DNA of 20,429 nt from assembly GCA_937894585.1 (NCBI GenBank), contig CALBGO010000064.1, positions 1 to 20,429 on the forward strand, written 5' to 3'. Source of the stretch: an uncultured Eubacterium sp. (GTDB taxonomy: Bacteria > Bacillota > Clostridia > Peptostreptococcales > Anaerovoracaceae). The translations under genes and the position numbers were made by a program. The notes beneath the pieces are model-generated. The model ran no database searches, was not told where the DNA came from, and worked only from the letters and a program-made list of their open reading frames with translations. Positions 12,617 through 20,362 of this stretch are shown one piece after another (positions within the stretch are counted from its first letter, which is position 1; every line of letters begins with the position of its first letter).

Positions 12617-13242
12617 AATCCACTGCCTTCCAAAATATTTTCAATATAGGACAGGATTTCCTTTCTGATATCTTCTTTTTCCCTGCCTGCATCAATCTGC
12701 ACAAACCGCTCCGGATAAATCTTCGCAAGCTCCCGATATCCTTCGTAAACCCGCTTATGAAAATCTATTTTTTCCTGCTCCAACCGATCCTGCGCATCTT
12801 TGGCAATCCTCGACTTTCCGATCTCCGGAGCCAGTTTCATCAAAAAAGTCACATCAGGCATACATCCGCCTACAGCCTGTTCATTGATAATCCGCACCGA
12901 ATCGCCCAGATTCCGTCCAAATCCCTGATATGCAATACTGGAATCAATAAAGCGGTCGCAGACCACAACCTTGCCTTCCTCCAGCGCCGGTTTAATCAGC
13001 TCTTCCACATGCTGCGCCCGACTGGCCGCATAAAGCAGCGCCTCCGCCATAGCGCACATTTCACTGTTTTCTCTGTCCAGTATAATCGTTCTGAGCTTCT
13101 CACTGATTGCCGTACCGCCCGGTTCCCTTGTAAAAACACAAGGAATACCCTTTTCTTCAAAAAAGTGCTTCAGATATGCAATCTGCGTCGATTTTCCCGA
13201 GCCGTCAGGGCCCTCTATGGTAATAAAAAGTCCTCTTTTCAT
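12607..13242 (-). CDS. tmk: Thymidylate kinase
   Basis: Tmk phosphorylates dTMP to dTDP, feeding DNA synthesis. The 211 residues show the P-loop GPDGSGKST (11-19), the TREPGGT substrate loop, the DRFIDSSIAYQG motif and a LID segment, RIAKDAQDRLEQ, with its arginines. Its Shine-Dalgarno (CAGGAG) is formed by the last codons of the microprotein gene just upstream, and its 3' end overlaps holB, so the three are tightly coupled. Confidence 0.96.
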   Translation of the reverse strand: MKRGLFITIEGPDGSGKSTQIAYLKHFFEEKGIPCVFTREPGGTAISEKLRTIILDRENSEMCAMAEALLYAASRAQHVEELIKPALEEGKVVVCDRFIDSSIAYQGFGRNLGDSVRIINEQAVGGCMPDVTFLMKLAPEIGKSRIAKDAQDRLEQEKIDFHKRVYEGYRELAKIYPERFVQIDAGREKEDIRKEILSYIENILEGSGLCR

Positions 13243-13245
13243 TCT

Positions 13246-13362
13246 CTACTCCTGGCTTTTTTTCGTCGCTTCATCCACAATCTTTGTAAAAAGATATGCG
13301 GCGCCGTAAGCAAGCGGGCTGCAAAGCAGAATACAGAATATAATTTTTAAGAATGTCATCAT
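13246..13362 (-). CDS. 38-residue membrane microprotein upstream of tmk
   Basis: The ATG at 13362 has an excellent AAAAGGAGG 7 nt upstream and follows a good promoter by about 35 bp. It opens a 38-codon frame ending in TAG 3 nt before tmk. The peptide starts MMTFLKIIFCILLCSPLAYG, giving a single hydrophobic helix of about 20 residues, then a charged tail ending KKSQE. It is too short for most automatic calls. The leading position, Shine-Dalgarno and membrane-helix design support translation. I do not recognise it. It may be a true small protein or a leader peptide coupled to tmk. Confidence 0.7.
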   Translation of the reverse strand: MMTFLKIIFCILLCSPLAYGAAYLFTKIVDEATKKSQE

Positions 13363-13397
13363 CTGTTTTTCCTCCTTTTGCCCAAATATACAGAATA

Positions 13398-13426
13398 AGT
13401 ATATCATACTTTTCCGCCCCGCGAAA
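13398..13426 (-). promoter_or_regulatory. Extended -10 promoter of the tmk operon
   Basis: In minus sense TGATATACT gives an extended -10 (TG-N-TATACT; 13398-13406). The -35 position (TTTCGC, 13421-13426, 17 bp spacing) is weak, which the TG extension may offset. Confidence 0.6.
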
Positions 13427-13431
13427 GTCTC

Positions 13432-13473
13432 AAACGAAATGATTTCATAAAGAAACGAAATGATTTTATAAAG
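13432..13473. repeat. 21-bp tandem duplication between atpC terminator and tmk promoter
   Basis: Two adjacent 21-bp copies starting AAACGAAATGATTT (13432-13452 and 13453-13473) differ at one base. They begin just upstream of the -35 region of the tmk operon promoter, so they could hold a regulator site or be a recent slippage product. Confidence 0.75.
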
Positions 13474-13506
13474 AAAAAACGTACAGAAAATCTGTACGCT
13501 TTTTTC
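13474..13506 (-). terminator. Terminator of the atp operon
   Basis: CGTACAGA (13480-13487) and TCTGTACG (13491-13498) form a stem flanked by A- and T-tracts, directly after the atpC stop codon. The symmetric tracts would let it act in both directions. Confidence 0.88.
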
Positions 13507-13785
13507 TTATTCTTTCCATTCTGCACCGTCGGTGTAAACAATAAAATCATCTTTGATATCCACATATCCGCCGTGAATCACTGCGGTTTTCAACTGACTG
13601 GCGCCCGCTTCCCGGATTTTCACATCACCTTCTGCCGTCAGCAGTTTTACACACCAGATATGACCGGCCATAAAACCCTCCTGTCCGCTGACTGTAGGCA
13701 CAGACAGCATTTCCACCTGTCCTGTGTAAAACATCTCTCTGGGCGTAATGATTTCAAGCTTTACGCTCCTCCTTCCGCTACTCAT
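13507..13785 (-). CDS. atpC: ATP synthase epsilon subunit, short form
   Basis: This is the epsilon subunit of F1, part of the rotating central stalk. Only the N-terminal beta-sandwich is encoded (92 residues; the family usually has 130-140), with IITPREMFYTGQVEMLSVPT and GGYVDI recognisable. The C-terminal two-helix domain, which inhibits ATP hydrolysis in Bacillus and E. coli, is absent. The stop is followed within a few bases by the operon terminator, so no lost coding sequence lies downstream. The conserved GHAPL-type segment reads GHIWCV. The start overlaps the atpD end by 8 nt and has AAGGAG upstream. Short epsilon proteins are known in other lineages such as green sulfur bacteria. Confidence 0.9.
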   Translation of the reverse strand: MSSGRRSVKLEIITPREMFYTGQVEMLSVPTVSGQEGFMAGHIWCVKLLTAEGDVKIREAGASQLKTAVIHGGYVDIKDDFIVYTDGAEWKE

Positions 13786-15181
13786 GGATTTTCTCCTTCT
13801 CTGCCTCGTATTTTGCAGCTACATCGTCAATTCCGCCGGCAAACAGGAACATAGATTCCGGAATTTCATCATGTTTCCCCTCCAGAATTTCTTTAAAACC
13901 CCTGACAGTCTCGGAAATCGGCACATATTTGCCCTTCATGCCGGTAAACTGCTCCGCAACAGAAAACGGCTGAGACAGGAATCTCTGAATTTTTCTGGCT
14001 CTTGAAACTGTCAGCTTATCTTCCTCCGAAAGCTCATCCATGCCAAGAATTGCAATAATGTCCTGCAAATCCTTATATTTCTGTAAAACCTGCTGCACGC
14101 CTCTTGCAACTTCATAATGCTCCTCTCCGAGAATCAGCGGGTCCAGAATACGAGAGCTGGAAGCCAGAGGGTCTACCGCAGGATAAATGCCCAGCTCTGT
14201 AATAGAACGAGACAAAACCGTCGTTGCATCCAAATGCGCAAAAGTCGTTGCCGGCGCAGGGTCTGTCAGGTCGTCAGCAGGCACATACACCGCCTGTACC
14301 GAGGTAATAGAGCCTTCTTTCGTAGAAGTTATCCTCTCCTGCAGCGCTCCCATTTCTGTTGCCAGCGTCGGCTGATATCCAACCGCAGAAGGCACACGTC
14401 CCAGTAATGCGGACACTTCGGAGCCTGCCTGCGTAAACCGGAAAATATTATCTATAAATAACAGTACATCCTGTTTTTCTCTGTCGCGAAAATATTCTGC
14501 CATCGTAAGCCCCGTCAGCGCAACTCTCATCCTTGCACCCGGCGGTTCATTCATCTGACCAAACACCATAGCCGTATTTTTTAAAACGCCTGATTCAGTC
14601 ATCTCATGATATAAATCATTGCCTTCCCGGGTTCTTTCGCCGACCCCTGCAAAGACAGAAATTCCGCCGTGTTCAGTTGCTATATTGTTAATCAACTCCT
14701 GAATCAGAACCGTTTTTCCAACGCCGGCGCCTCCGAATAACCCTACTTTTCCGCCCCTGGTGTAAGGTGCTATCAGGTCGATGACTTTAATACCGGTTTC
14801 AAAAACCTGGGAAGCGGTATCCTGATCTTCAAAAGCCGGGGCAGGACGATGAATCGAGCTTTTACTCTCCGTTACAACCGGTCCTTTCTCATCAATCGGA
14901 TCGCCTAAAACATTAAATAATCTTCCCAGCACTTCTCTGCCTACCGGTACCTGAATCGGCTTTCCGGTATCAAATGCAGCCATACCTCTTGCTAGACCGT
15001 CGGTTGAAGACAGCGCAACACACCGCACCTCATCATCGCCGATATGCTGATGCACCTCTGCAACAATTTTCTTTCCTTCCGCTTCAATCTCTATGGCATT
15101 GAGTAACTCCGGCATCTCCTCCGGACTGAATTTGATATCTATAACAGGGCCGATAATCTGATGTATGGTTCCCTTGTTCAC
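13778..15181 (-). CDS. atpD: ATP synthase beta subunit
   Basis: This is the catalytic subunit of F1. The P-loop GGAGVGKT lies at 150-157, followed by the GERTREGNDLY motif, LLFIDNIFRFTQAG, and the DELSEEDKL sequence (DELSEED) of the C-terminal domain. I prefer the GTG at 15181 (467 residues, product MNKGTIHQIIGPVIDI), since GAGGTGA lies 7 nt before it and the N-terminus then matches the family. An ATG eight codons upstream at 15205 overlaps the atpG stop (ATGA) but has no clear ribosome site. Either way the genes are coupled. Confidence 0.96.
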   Translation of the reverse strand: MNKGTIHQIIGPVIDIKFSPEEMPELLNAIEIEAEGKKIVAEVHQHIGDDEVRCVALSSTDGLARGMAAFDTGKPIQVPVGREVLGRLFNVLGDPIDEKGPVVTESKSSIHRPAPAFEDQDTASQVFETGIKVIDLIAPYTRGGKVGLFGGAGVGKTVLIQELINNIATEHGGISVFAGVGERTREGNDLYHEMTESGVLKNTAMVFGQMNEPPGARMRVALTGLTMAEYFRDREKQDVLLFIDNIFRFTQAGSEVSALLGRVPSAVGYQPTLATEMGALQERITSTKEGSITSVQAVYVPADDLTDPAPATTFAHLDATTVLSRSITELGIYPAVDPLASSSRILDPLILGEEHYEVARGVQQVLQKYKDLQDIIAILGMDELSEEDKLTVSRARKIQRFLSQPFSVAEQFTGMKGKYVPISETVRGFKEILEGKHDEIPESMFLFAGGIDDVAAKYEAEKEKIHE

Positions 15182-15201
15182 TTGCAAATCACCTCGTTTA
15201 C

Positions 15202-16074
15202 TCATCGCTGGGCTTCAGAACCCGCAACGATTTCTATAATTTCATCCGTAATTTCCGCCTGTCTTGCATGATTATATGCAAGCTGCAGCTCGGCCAGCAT
15301 GTCCTTTGCATTATCGTTTGCATTTTCCATTGCAGTACGCCTTGCCGCATATTCACAGGCGGCGGATTCAATACATGCGCTGAAAATCAGCAGTTCAATA
15401 TACTTTGGAATCAAATAGCTGAATACCTTTTCTGCAGAAGGTTCATATTCCACAAATCTGTGCGTCTGCTGCTCCTGCTGTTTCGGACTGACCTCTACAG
15501 GAAGAACCTTCTTTACCACAACCTCCTGCCGCAGCGTGTTGATATAGGAAGTATAAACAATATCAATCTCGTCGATTTCTCCCTCTTTATAAAGTTCTAA
15601 CAGCGGTGTGCTGATTTCTCTGGTTTCTTCAAAGCTTACAGTGTCTGCAGGCGCGTCATGCTCCATCAGAATTTCCGCCCCGTGACAGGCAAAAAACTCT
15701 TTTCCTTTGGAGCCAATTGCAACCAAACGAATATTTCTGTAATCATCTCTGTGCGCTTCAAGCTGTTCCGACATCGTTCTGATTACATTGCCGTTAAAAC
15801 TTCCGCAGAGTCCATTACTGCTGGTAATCAAAATATAACACTTTTTTTTCACCGGTCTGCTTCCTGCAAGATATAGGCTCGGAATATCTTCTACGTCCTC
15901 CATCGTTCCCTGAATATCTGAAAGAAGACGCCCCAGATACATTCTTGAACTTTCAAATACTGCCTTCGCCTTCCGGAGTTTTGCAGCAGAAACCAGCTTC
16001 ATGGCATTGGTAATCCGCTCAGTACTCCCAATACTTTTCATCCTTCTCTGGATATTCTGCATCTGCTCAGCCAT
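15202..16074 (-). CDS. atpG: ATP synthase gamma subunit
   Basis: This is the rotor shaft of F1, linking the beta catalytic cycle to rotation of the c-ring. The N-terminal helix MAEQMQNIQRRMKSIGSTERITNAMKLVSAAKLRKA and the C-terminal NANDNAKDMLAELQLAYNHARQAEITDEIIEIV are diagnostic and pair as the coiled coil. The central SSNGLCGSFNGNV matches the family. The ATG at 16074 (290 residues) has an AGG site 8 nt upstream and overlaps the atpA end by 8 nt; a TTG two codons upstream is less likely. Confidence 0.95.
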   Translation of the reverse strand: MAEQMQNIQRRMKSIGSTERITNAMKLVSAAKLRKAKAVFESSRMYLGRLLSDIQGTMEDVEDIPSLYLAGSRPVKKKCYILITSSNGLCGSFNGNVIRTMSEQLEAHRDDYRNIRLVAIGSKGKEFFACHGAEILMEHDAPADTVSFEETREISTPLLELYKEGEIDEIDIVYTSYINTLRQEVVVKKVLPVEVSPKQQEQQTHRFVEYEPSAEKVFSYLIPKYIELLIFSACIESAACEYAARRTAMENANDNAKDMLAELQLAYNHARQAEITDEIIEIVAGSEAQR

Positions 16075-17581
16075 GAACAAAACCTGCCTTTTTAAACTCC
16101 AGTATTGCCTTTTTCAGTAAAGCCTCTGTCTCAGCACTGAAATCCCCGGTCCGGTGAATCTCTTTTCCAATCTCCGGGAAATGATCATCCATATAATGAT
16201 AAAACTGTTTTTCAAAAGATTTGATTTCTTCTGTCTCTACATCGTCAAGAAAGCCTCCCGACGCCGCATACAAAATCATGACCTGATGGGCTACATCCAC
16301 AGGCCCATATTGTCCCTGCTTGAGAATCTCCATCAGAATTTTTCCATGCTCTAACTGCTTTTTGGTCATAGCGTCCACATCGGACCCAAACTGAGAAAAA
16401 GTCTGCAGCTCTCGATACTGCGCAAGCATCAGCTTTATCTTTCCGGAAACCTTTTTCATCGCCTTAATCTGCGCATTGCCGCCTACACGGGATACTGAAA
16501 TTCCGGCATTGATAGCCGGCCGCTGCCCCGAGAAAAAGAGCTCGCTCTCCAGGAAAATCTGACCGTCTGTAATAGAAATTACGTTGGTCGGAATGTATGC
16601 AGAAACATCGCCTCCCTGTGTTTCAATAATCGGAAGTGCTGTAATAGAGCCGCCGCCCAGCTCGTCAGAAAGACGTGCAGCCCGTTCCAAAAGTCTGCTG
16701 TGCAGGTAGAATACATCTCCCGGATAAGCTTCTCTTCCCGGCGGTCTGCGAAGAAGCAGAGACATCGCTCTGTAGGCTACTGCATGCTTCGATAAATCGT
16801 CATATACAATCAGGACATCCTTTCCCTGATACATAAAATACTCTGCAATCGCGCACCCTGAATAAGGTGCAATATACTGCAACGGCGCAACTTCACTTGC
16901 TGTTGCAGATACGACGATTGAATATTTCATCGCGTCTCTGCTTTCAAGCATCTGAACCAGCTGCGCCACGGTAGATTTTTTCTGTCCGATTGCAACATAG
17001 ATGCAGATAACATCTTTGTCCTTCTGATTTAAAATGGTATCTACAGCAATCGCAGTCTTACCGGTCTGCCGGTCTCCAATAATCAGCTCGCGCTGTCCTT
17101 TGCCAATCGGCATCATAGCATCAATGGCCTTGATGCCGGTCTGCAGCGGTTCATTTACAGATTTTCGCTGCAAAACACCCGGCGCAGGAAATTCAATCGG
17201 TCGAAAATCAGTTGTCTCAATCGCCCCTTTTCCGTCAATCGGGTGACCCAATGCATCGACAACACGGCCAATCATAGCTTCCCCCACCGGTACATCTGCC
17301 ACTGTGCCGGTAGGTTTTACAATATCTCCTTCCCCGATTTCCCGGTCGGAACCTAAAATGACTGCGCCTACGTTATCTTCTTCCAGGTTCAGCGCCATGC
17401 CGTAGGTTTCTCCCGGAAATTCCAAAAGTTCTCCCGACATACAGCGACTCAGGCCATATACGCGCGCAATACCGTCGCCAACCTGCATAACTGTACCGAA
17501 ATCGGAAATTTCCAGCTGTTTGCTGTAATTCTTAATTTGTTCTTTAATAAGAGCACTGATTTCATCAGGTCTTAAATTCAT
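16067..17581 (-). CDS. atpA: ATP synthase alpha subunit
   Basis: This is the non-catalytic nucleotide-binding subunit of F1. The 504-residue length is standard. The P-loop GDRQTGKT is at 169-176; VYVAIGQK-like ICIYVAIGQKKSTVAQL, DDLSKHAVAYR and SRLLERAARLSDELGGGS all match, as does the ISVSRVGGNAQIKAM block with the arginine finger. The start has AAGGGAGG upstream and lies 17 nt after atpH. Confidence 0.97.
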   Translation of the reverse strand: MNLRPDEISALIKEQIKNYSKQLEISDFGTVMQVGDGIARVYGLSRCMSGELLEFPGETYGMALNLEEDNVGAVILGSDREIGEGDIVKPTGTVADVPVGEAMIGRVVDALGHPIDGKGAIETTDFRPIEFPAPGVLQRKSVNEPLQTGIKAIDAMMPIGKGQRELIIGDRQTGKTAIAVDTILNQKDKDVICIYVAIGQKKSTVAQLVQMLESRDAMKYSIVVSATASEVAPLQYIAPYSGCAIAEYFMYQGKDVLIVYDDLSKHAVAYRAMSLLLRRPPGREAYPGDVFYLHSRLLERAARLSDELGGGSITALPIIETQGGDVSAYIPTNVISITDGQIFLESELFFSGQRPAINAGISVSRVGGNAQIKAMKKVSGKIKLMLAQYRELQTFSQFGSDVDAMTKKQLEHGKILMEILKQGQYGPVDVAHQVMILYAASGGFLDDVETEEIKSFEKQFYHYMDDHFPEIGKEIHRTGDFSAETEALLKKAILEFKKAGFVHG

Positions 17582-17598
17582 AGAGGTTTCCCTCCCTT

Positions 17599-18135
17599 CT
17601 ATAACTTTTTCATCTTGTCTTCCAAAGCTTTCAGCTGCGACCGCAGAGATGCGTCAATCAGTTTACCGTCAACCATGATTTTTACACCGCCCAGAAGACT
17701 TGGATCGACTTTGTTTTTAAGCTGCACTTTTTCCCGAAGCAAAGCCCCGGTTTCTTCTTCAAATTTAGTAAGCTGCGCCTCACTAAGAGGTCTTGCAGAG
17801 TAAATTTTCCCGTAAGCCTGTTCTCTGTAAGTATCCATCCGTTTCAGATAATCTCTTACAATTCTGTGATAATGTGTCATTCTGCCTTTGTCAATCAGGA
17901 TAAATAAGAAAGACAAGACCTCCTGACACACTTTTCCTTCAAAAACGCTGCGGAGCATGTTTTTTTTCTTCGCGGCCGGAATTGCCGGACTGCAAAGCAG
18001 GCTGACAAATTCAGGCTCCCGCTTCAAAATTATATCAATGGTGTCAATTTCTTCTCTGATTTCATCGATTTTATCCAGTTCAACGGCAGCGTCAAAAAGC
18101 GCTTTCCCGTAAACCATTGCAGTCATTAACTCCAT
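17599..18135 (-). CDS. atpH: ATP synthase delta subunit
   Basis: The delta subunit joins the peripheral stalk to the top of F1. The 178-residue protein has the N-terminal helical domain (YGKALFDAAVELDKIDE) and the C-terminal signature LKNKVDPSLLGGVKIMVDGKLIDASLRSQL. The start overlaps the atpF end by 10 nt; an internal ATG at residue 4 is also possible. Confidence 0.94.
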   Translation of the reverse strand: MELMTAMVYGKALFDAAVELDKIDEIREEIDTIDIILKREPEFVSLLCSPAIPAAKKKNMLRSVFEGKVCQEVLSFLFILIDKGRMTHYHRIVRDYLKRMDTYREQAYGKIYSARPLSEAQLTKFEEETGALLREKVQLKNKVDPSLLGGVKIMVDGKLIDASLRSQLKALEDKMKKL

Positions 18136-18635
18136 GGCTTTGCATCCGCCTCCTCGATGATTTTATTCACCAGTTCTTCATGGTCCTGCTCTGTAAGATC
18201 CTTTTCCAGAATTTTTTCCGCAGCCAGAATTGCAAGGGAACCGACTTCTTCCTGCAGCTCCTTTCTTGCATTAAACTGCTCCCGTCTAATTTCTTTTTGT
18301 GAATGCTCTATCATATCTCTGGCTTTCTGCCCTGCGTCATCGATAATTTCTTTTGCCTGCACCTTCGCCTCGTCACGGGCTGCCTTGAGAAGCTGGCGGC
18401 TTTCTGCTTCAGCTCCCGCCATTTTTGCCTCATAAAGCAGCTTCTGCTCCTCCGCATTTCGGTTTACCTCTTCTGCATGATCTAAAGACGCCTGCACATT
18501 TTTTTCCCTATCAATCATAAACTGATGCACCTTTTCAAAGAAAAAGTGTTTCAAAATCAGATATAATACAATTACCGTAACTGCAGTAAACACCAGATTC
18601 CAATTAAAGCTCAGCAGCGGCTGTACCATTTTCAT
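18126..18635 (-). CDS. atpF: ATP synthase b subunit
   Basis: This is the peripheral stalk of Fo. The single membrane helix lies at about 12-33 (NLVFTAVTVIVLYLILKHFFF). A long charged Ala/Glu/Lys-rich coiled coil follows (45-155), with REKNVQASLDHAEE and AAEKILEKDLTEQDHEELVNKIIEE typical of the family. Its 169 residues are normal in length. It lies between atpE and atpH, as in the usual operon. Confidence 0.94.
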   Translation of the reverse strand: MKMVQPLLSFNWNLVFTAVTVIVLYLILKHFFFEKVHQFMIDREKNVQASLDHAEEVNRNAEEQKLLYEAKMAGAEAESRQLLKAARDEAKVQAKEIIDDAGQKARDMIEHSQKEIRREQFNARKELQEEVGSLAILAAEKILEKDLTEQDHEELVNKIIEEADAKPWS

Positions 18636-18667
18636 AGTTCATCCGACTCCTTCCATTTCCTGCAAAA

Positions 18668-18889
18668 CTAAAGTTTACTTACCATCATAATCGCAATAAC
18701 AAAAGAGAGAACGCCGATAGTCTCCATAATTGCCATACCTACAATCATTGTAGTACGTATCTTATTATCTGCCTCCGGCTGCTTTGAAATACCCTCCAAA
18801 CCTTTTCCGAGGCCGAAGCCCTGTCCGATACCAATACCTAATGCTGCAAGTCCAATTGCAATACCTGCTCCAATTGCTATCATACCCAT
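18668..18889 (-). CDS. atpE: ATP synthase c subunit
   Basis: This is the proteolipid of the rotor ring, two membrane helices joined by a polar loop with RQP-type sequence (SKQPEA, 36-41). The 73 residues include the Gly-rich first helix (GAGIAIGLAALGIGIGQGFG) and the ion-carrying Glu56 in the second. Gln23 and Glu56-Thr57 match ligands used in Na+-binding rings (Gln32, Glu65, Ser/Thr66 of Ilyobacter or Acetobacterium). However, the positions equivalent to Thr67 and Tyr70 are Ile58 and Leu61. Coupling to Na+ or H+ is therefore undecided. The start has GGAGG. Confidence 0.96.
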   Translation of the reverse strand: MGMIAIGAGIAIGLAALGIGIGQGFGLGKGLEGISKQPEADNKIRTTMIVGMAIMETIGVLSFVIAIMMVSKL

Positions 18890-18943
18890 TTTGCTACCTC
18901 CGTTTTTTATAAATTTTTATATTCCTTCTGCGAAATAACTACA

Positions 18944-19681
18944 TTATTCTTTCGCTCGATTCACCGCTTCTGCAGCGCCCGTCATGGCTGACTGCAAAAA
19001 AACCATTGTCAGCATCGTGAAGATGTACGTCTGCACTACCGGCTCAAACATATCAAAAAAACCATTCAGCGGCAGTACGGTTACTGCCCGTAAAAAAGGA
19101 ACTTCTGTCAGAAATCCGCTTAAATATTCCATCAACTGCATCCATAATTCAACTACAATCATGCCGCCGAGAATATTACCGAACAAACGCATCCCCATAG
19201 AAACCGGAAGTGTAATATCTTCCAATATTTTCAGCGGGAACATAAACGGATACGGATCGCACATTTCGTGCAGACGTCCCCTTACACCCAATTTACAAAG
19301 ACTATTATACTGAATCAGTATATAGGTCATTCCTGAAAGCGCAAAGGTTACATTCAGGTCAGCCGTAATCGGTCTGGCACCAATCAGTCCCATTGCGCTG
19401 CCGCAGAGAATAAACGCAAAGACAGAGCCAATATAAGGTGCAAAGTGTTCATTTTCTTCTCCCATATTTTCCCTGGTATACCTATAAATCCAATCGACTA
19501 TAGCCTCCGCAATAATCTGTTTCCCCTTTGGAACAGTTTTCAGTCCGCTGCCCAGCCAAATCCCTGCTGCAGCCAACACAGCCGCGATAAGAAGGCCGAG
19601 CACAGTGCTCTCAGAAATCAGTATTTTTCCATCGGCTATACTGAAAATAATACGAGGACCTAATTCGTCGAAATTTATCAT
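18944..19681 (-). CDS. atpB: ATP synthase a subunit
   Basis: This is the Fo channel subunit that passes ions to the c ring. The 245-residue protein has five or six membrane helices and the family blocks RPITADLNVTFAL and ISLPVSMGMRLFGN-like TLPVSMGMRLFGNILGG, with the essential Arg165. The N-terminus is short, as in Firmicutes. The start overlaps the atpI end by 4 nt (ATGA). Confidence 0.95.
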   Translation of the reverse strand: MINFDELGPRIIFSIADGKILISESTVLGLLIAAVLAAAGIWLGSGLKTVPKGKQIIAEAIVDWIYRYTRENMGEENEHFAPYIGSVFAFILCGSAMGLIGARPITADLNVTFALSGMTYILIQYNSLCKLGVRGRLHEMCDPYPFMFPLKILEDITLPVSMGMRLFGNILGGMIVVELWMQLMEYLSGFLTEVPFLRAVTVLPLNGFFDMFEPVVQTYIFTMLTMVFLQSAMTGAAEAVNRAKE

Positions 19682-20091
19682 TCTACCGCCTCCTTTTTGT
19701 TTTCACATACTTTATTCTCTGTTTTAAATTCAGAAGACGGAATCCGGAACAGTTCATGAATACTGGTCACTACTGCTGCAGCTGTAAAACCTGCAATCCC
19801 AAAACCATAGGCTGCCAATGCCTGAAAGTCTACAGCCCAACACAGGCAGGCTGCCGCTCCGAAAATAAAAAACCTCCCCAAATGAATCAGGAAGGCAAAA
19901 ACCGTATGGTTTCCGTCTATAATCCAATCAACAACCCTCTCTAATACCAGAAAATTCAGCATCACTGTCAATGTCCCCACAATGAGCCCTATCGGCACCC
20001 CTGCCGCAGACCCGAATATAAACAGCGATACAATTTCGCAAACAAAGTCATAAATTATCATATAGAGTAAGATTTTAAGTTTGTTTTTCAT
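19678..20091 (-). CDS. atpI: ATP synthase accessory protein I (AtpI)
   Basis: AtpI-type proteins lead many atp operons and help assemble the c ring or act in magnesium handling. The 137-residue protein has four hydrophobic helices (about 6-27, 30-52, 65-85, 88-110) and a charged C-terminal tail. Sequence conservation in this family is low, so the call rests on the helix pattern and on its place directly before atpB, overlapping it by 4 nt. The ATG is preceded by GGGG at a slightly long distance. Confidence 0.8.
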   Translation of the reverse strand: MKNKLKILLYMIIYDFVCEIVSLFIFGSAAGVPIGLIVGTLTVMLNFLVLERVVDWIIDGNHTVFAFLIHLGRFFIFGAAACLCWAVDFQALAAYGFGIAGFTAAAVVTSIHELFRIPSSEFKTENKVCENKKEAVE

Positions 20092-20125
20092 AATATAATA
20101 CTACCCCAATTTGAACCACTTACTC

Positions 20126-20153
20126 ATTATAGTCTTTTTTTTTAAAAAGTAAA
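20126..20153 (-). promoter_or_regulatory. Probable promoter of the atp operon
   Basis: In minus sense a perfect TATAAT (20126-20131) is preceded by TTTACT (20148-20153) at 16 bp, across an A/T-tract spacer. The box lies about 35 bp upstream of atpI. Confidence 0.6.
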
Positions 20154-20233
20154 TAGTACAAAAGGGTTAATCTGTCGTAAAAAAGAATAAAAGTAATTTC
20201 TGATAATTTTTTTGAATACCTGCACTTCCCAGT

Positions 20234-20308
20234 CAACGCATCCGCTTCGGCTTCTGCTCCTCCGTTCGGAAACCACAACCGGTTTCCTCTCTTTGCTGTC
20301 CCATTTTG
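20234..20308 (-). repeat. GA-rich intergenic repeat, right copy
   Basis: In minus sense this block after the 5S terminator shares ordered segments with 676-731 (plus): CAAAAYGG, ACAGCA, GGAAAC, CGGAG and AGCA, GCCGA and GTTG. It also contains a GGAAACC...GGTTTCC inverted repeat that the left copy lacks. The apparent ORF across it (20120-20371) is an artefact running into 5S rRNA. Confidence 0.4.
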
Positions 20309-20320
20309 GACGCTAACGCT

Positions 20321-20357
20321 AAAAAAAGAAGCCACACCATTGTGTAGCTTCTTTTTT
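20321..20357 (-). terminator. Terminator of the rRNA operon
   Basis: In minus sense a 12-bp stem, AAGAAGCTACAC with GTGTGGCTTCTT (one G-T pair), has an AATG loop and is followed by seven T residues. It lies just past the 5S rRNA 3' end. Confidence 0.9.
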
Positions 20358-20362
20358 ACCAA

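Noticed and set aside
13507..13785. Frameshifted atpC with hidden C-terminal domain
   Set aside because: The terminator begins within a few bases of the stop, so no C-terminal coding sequence remains in any frame.
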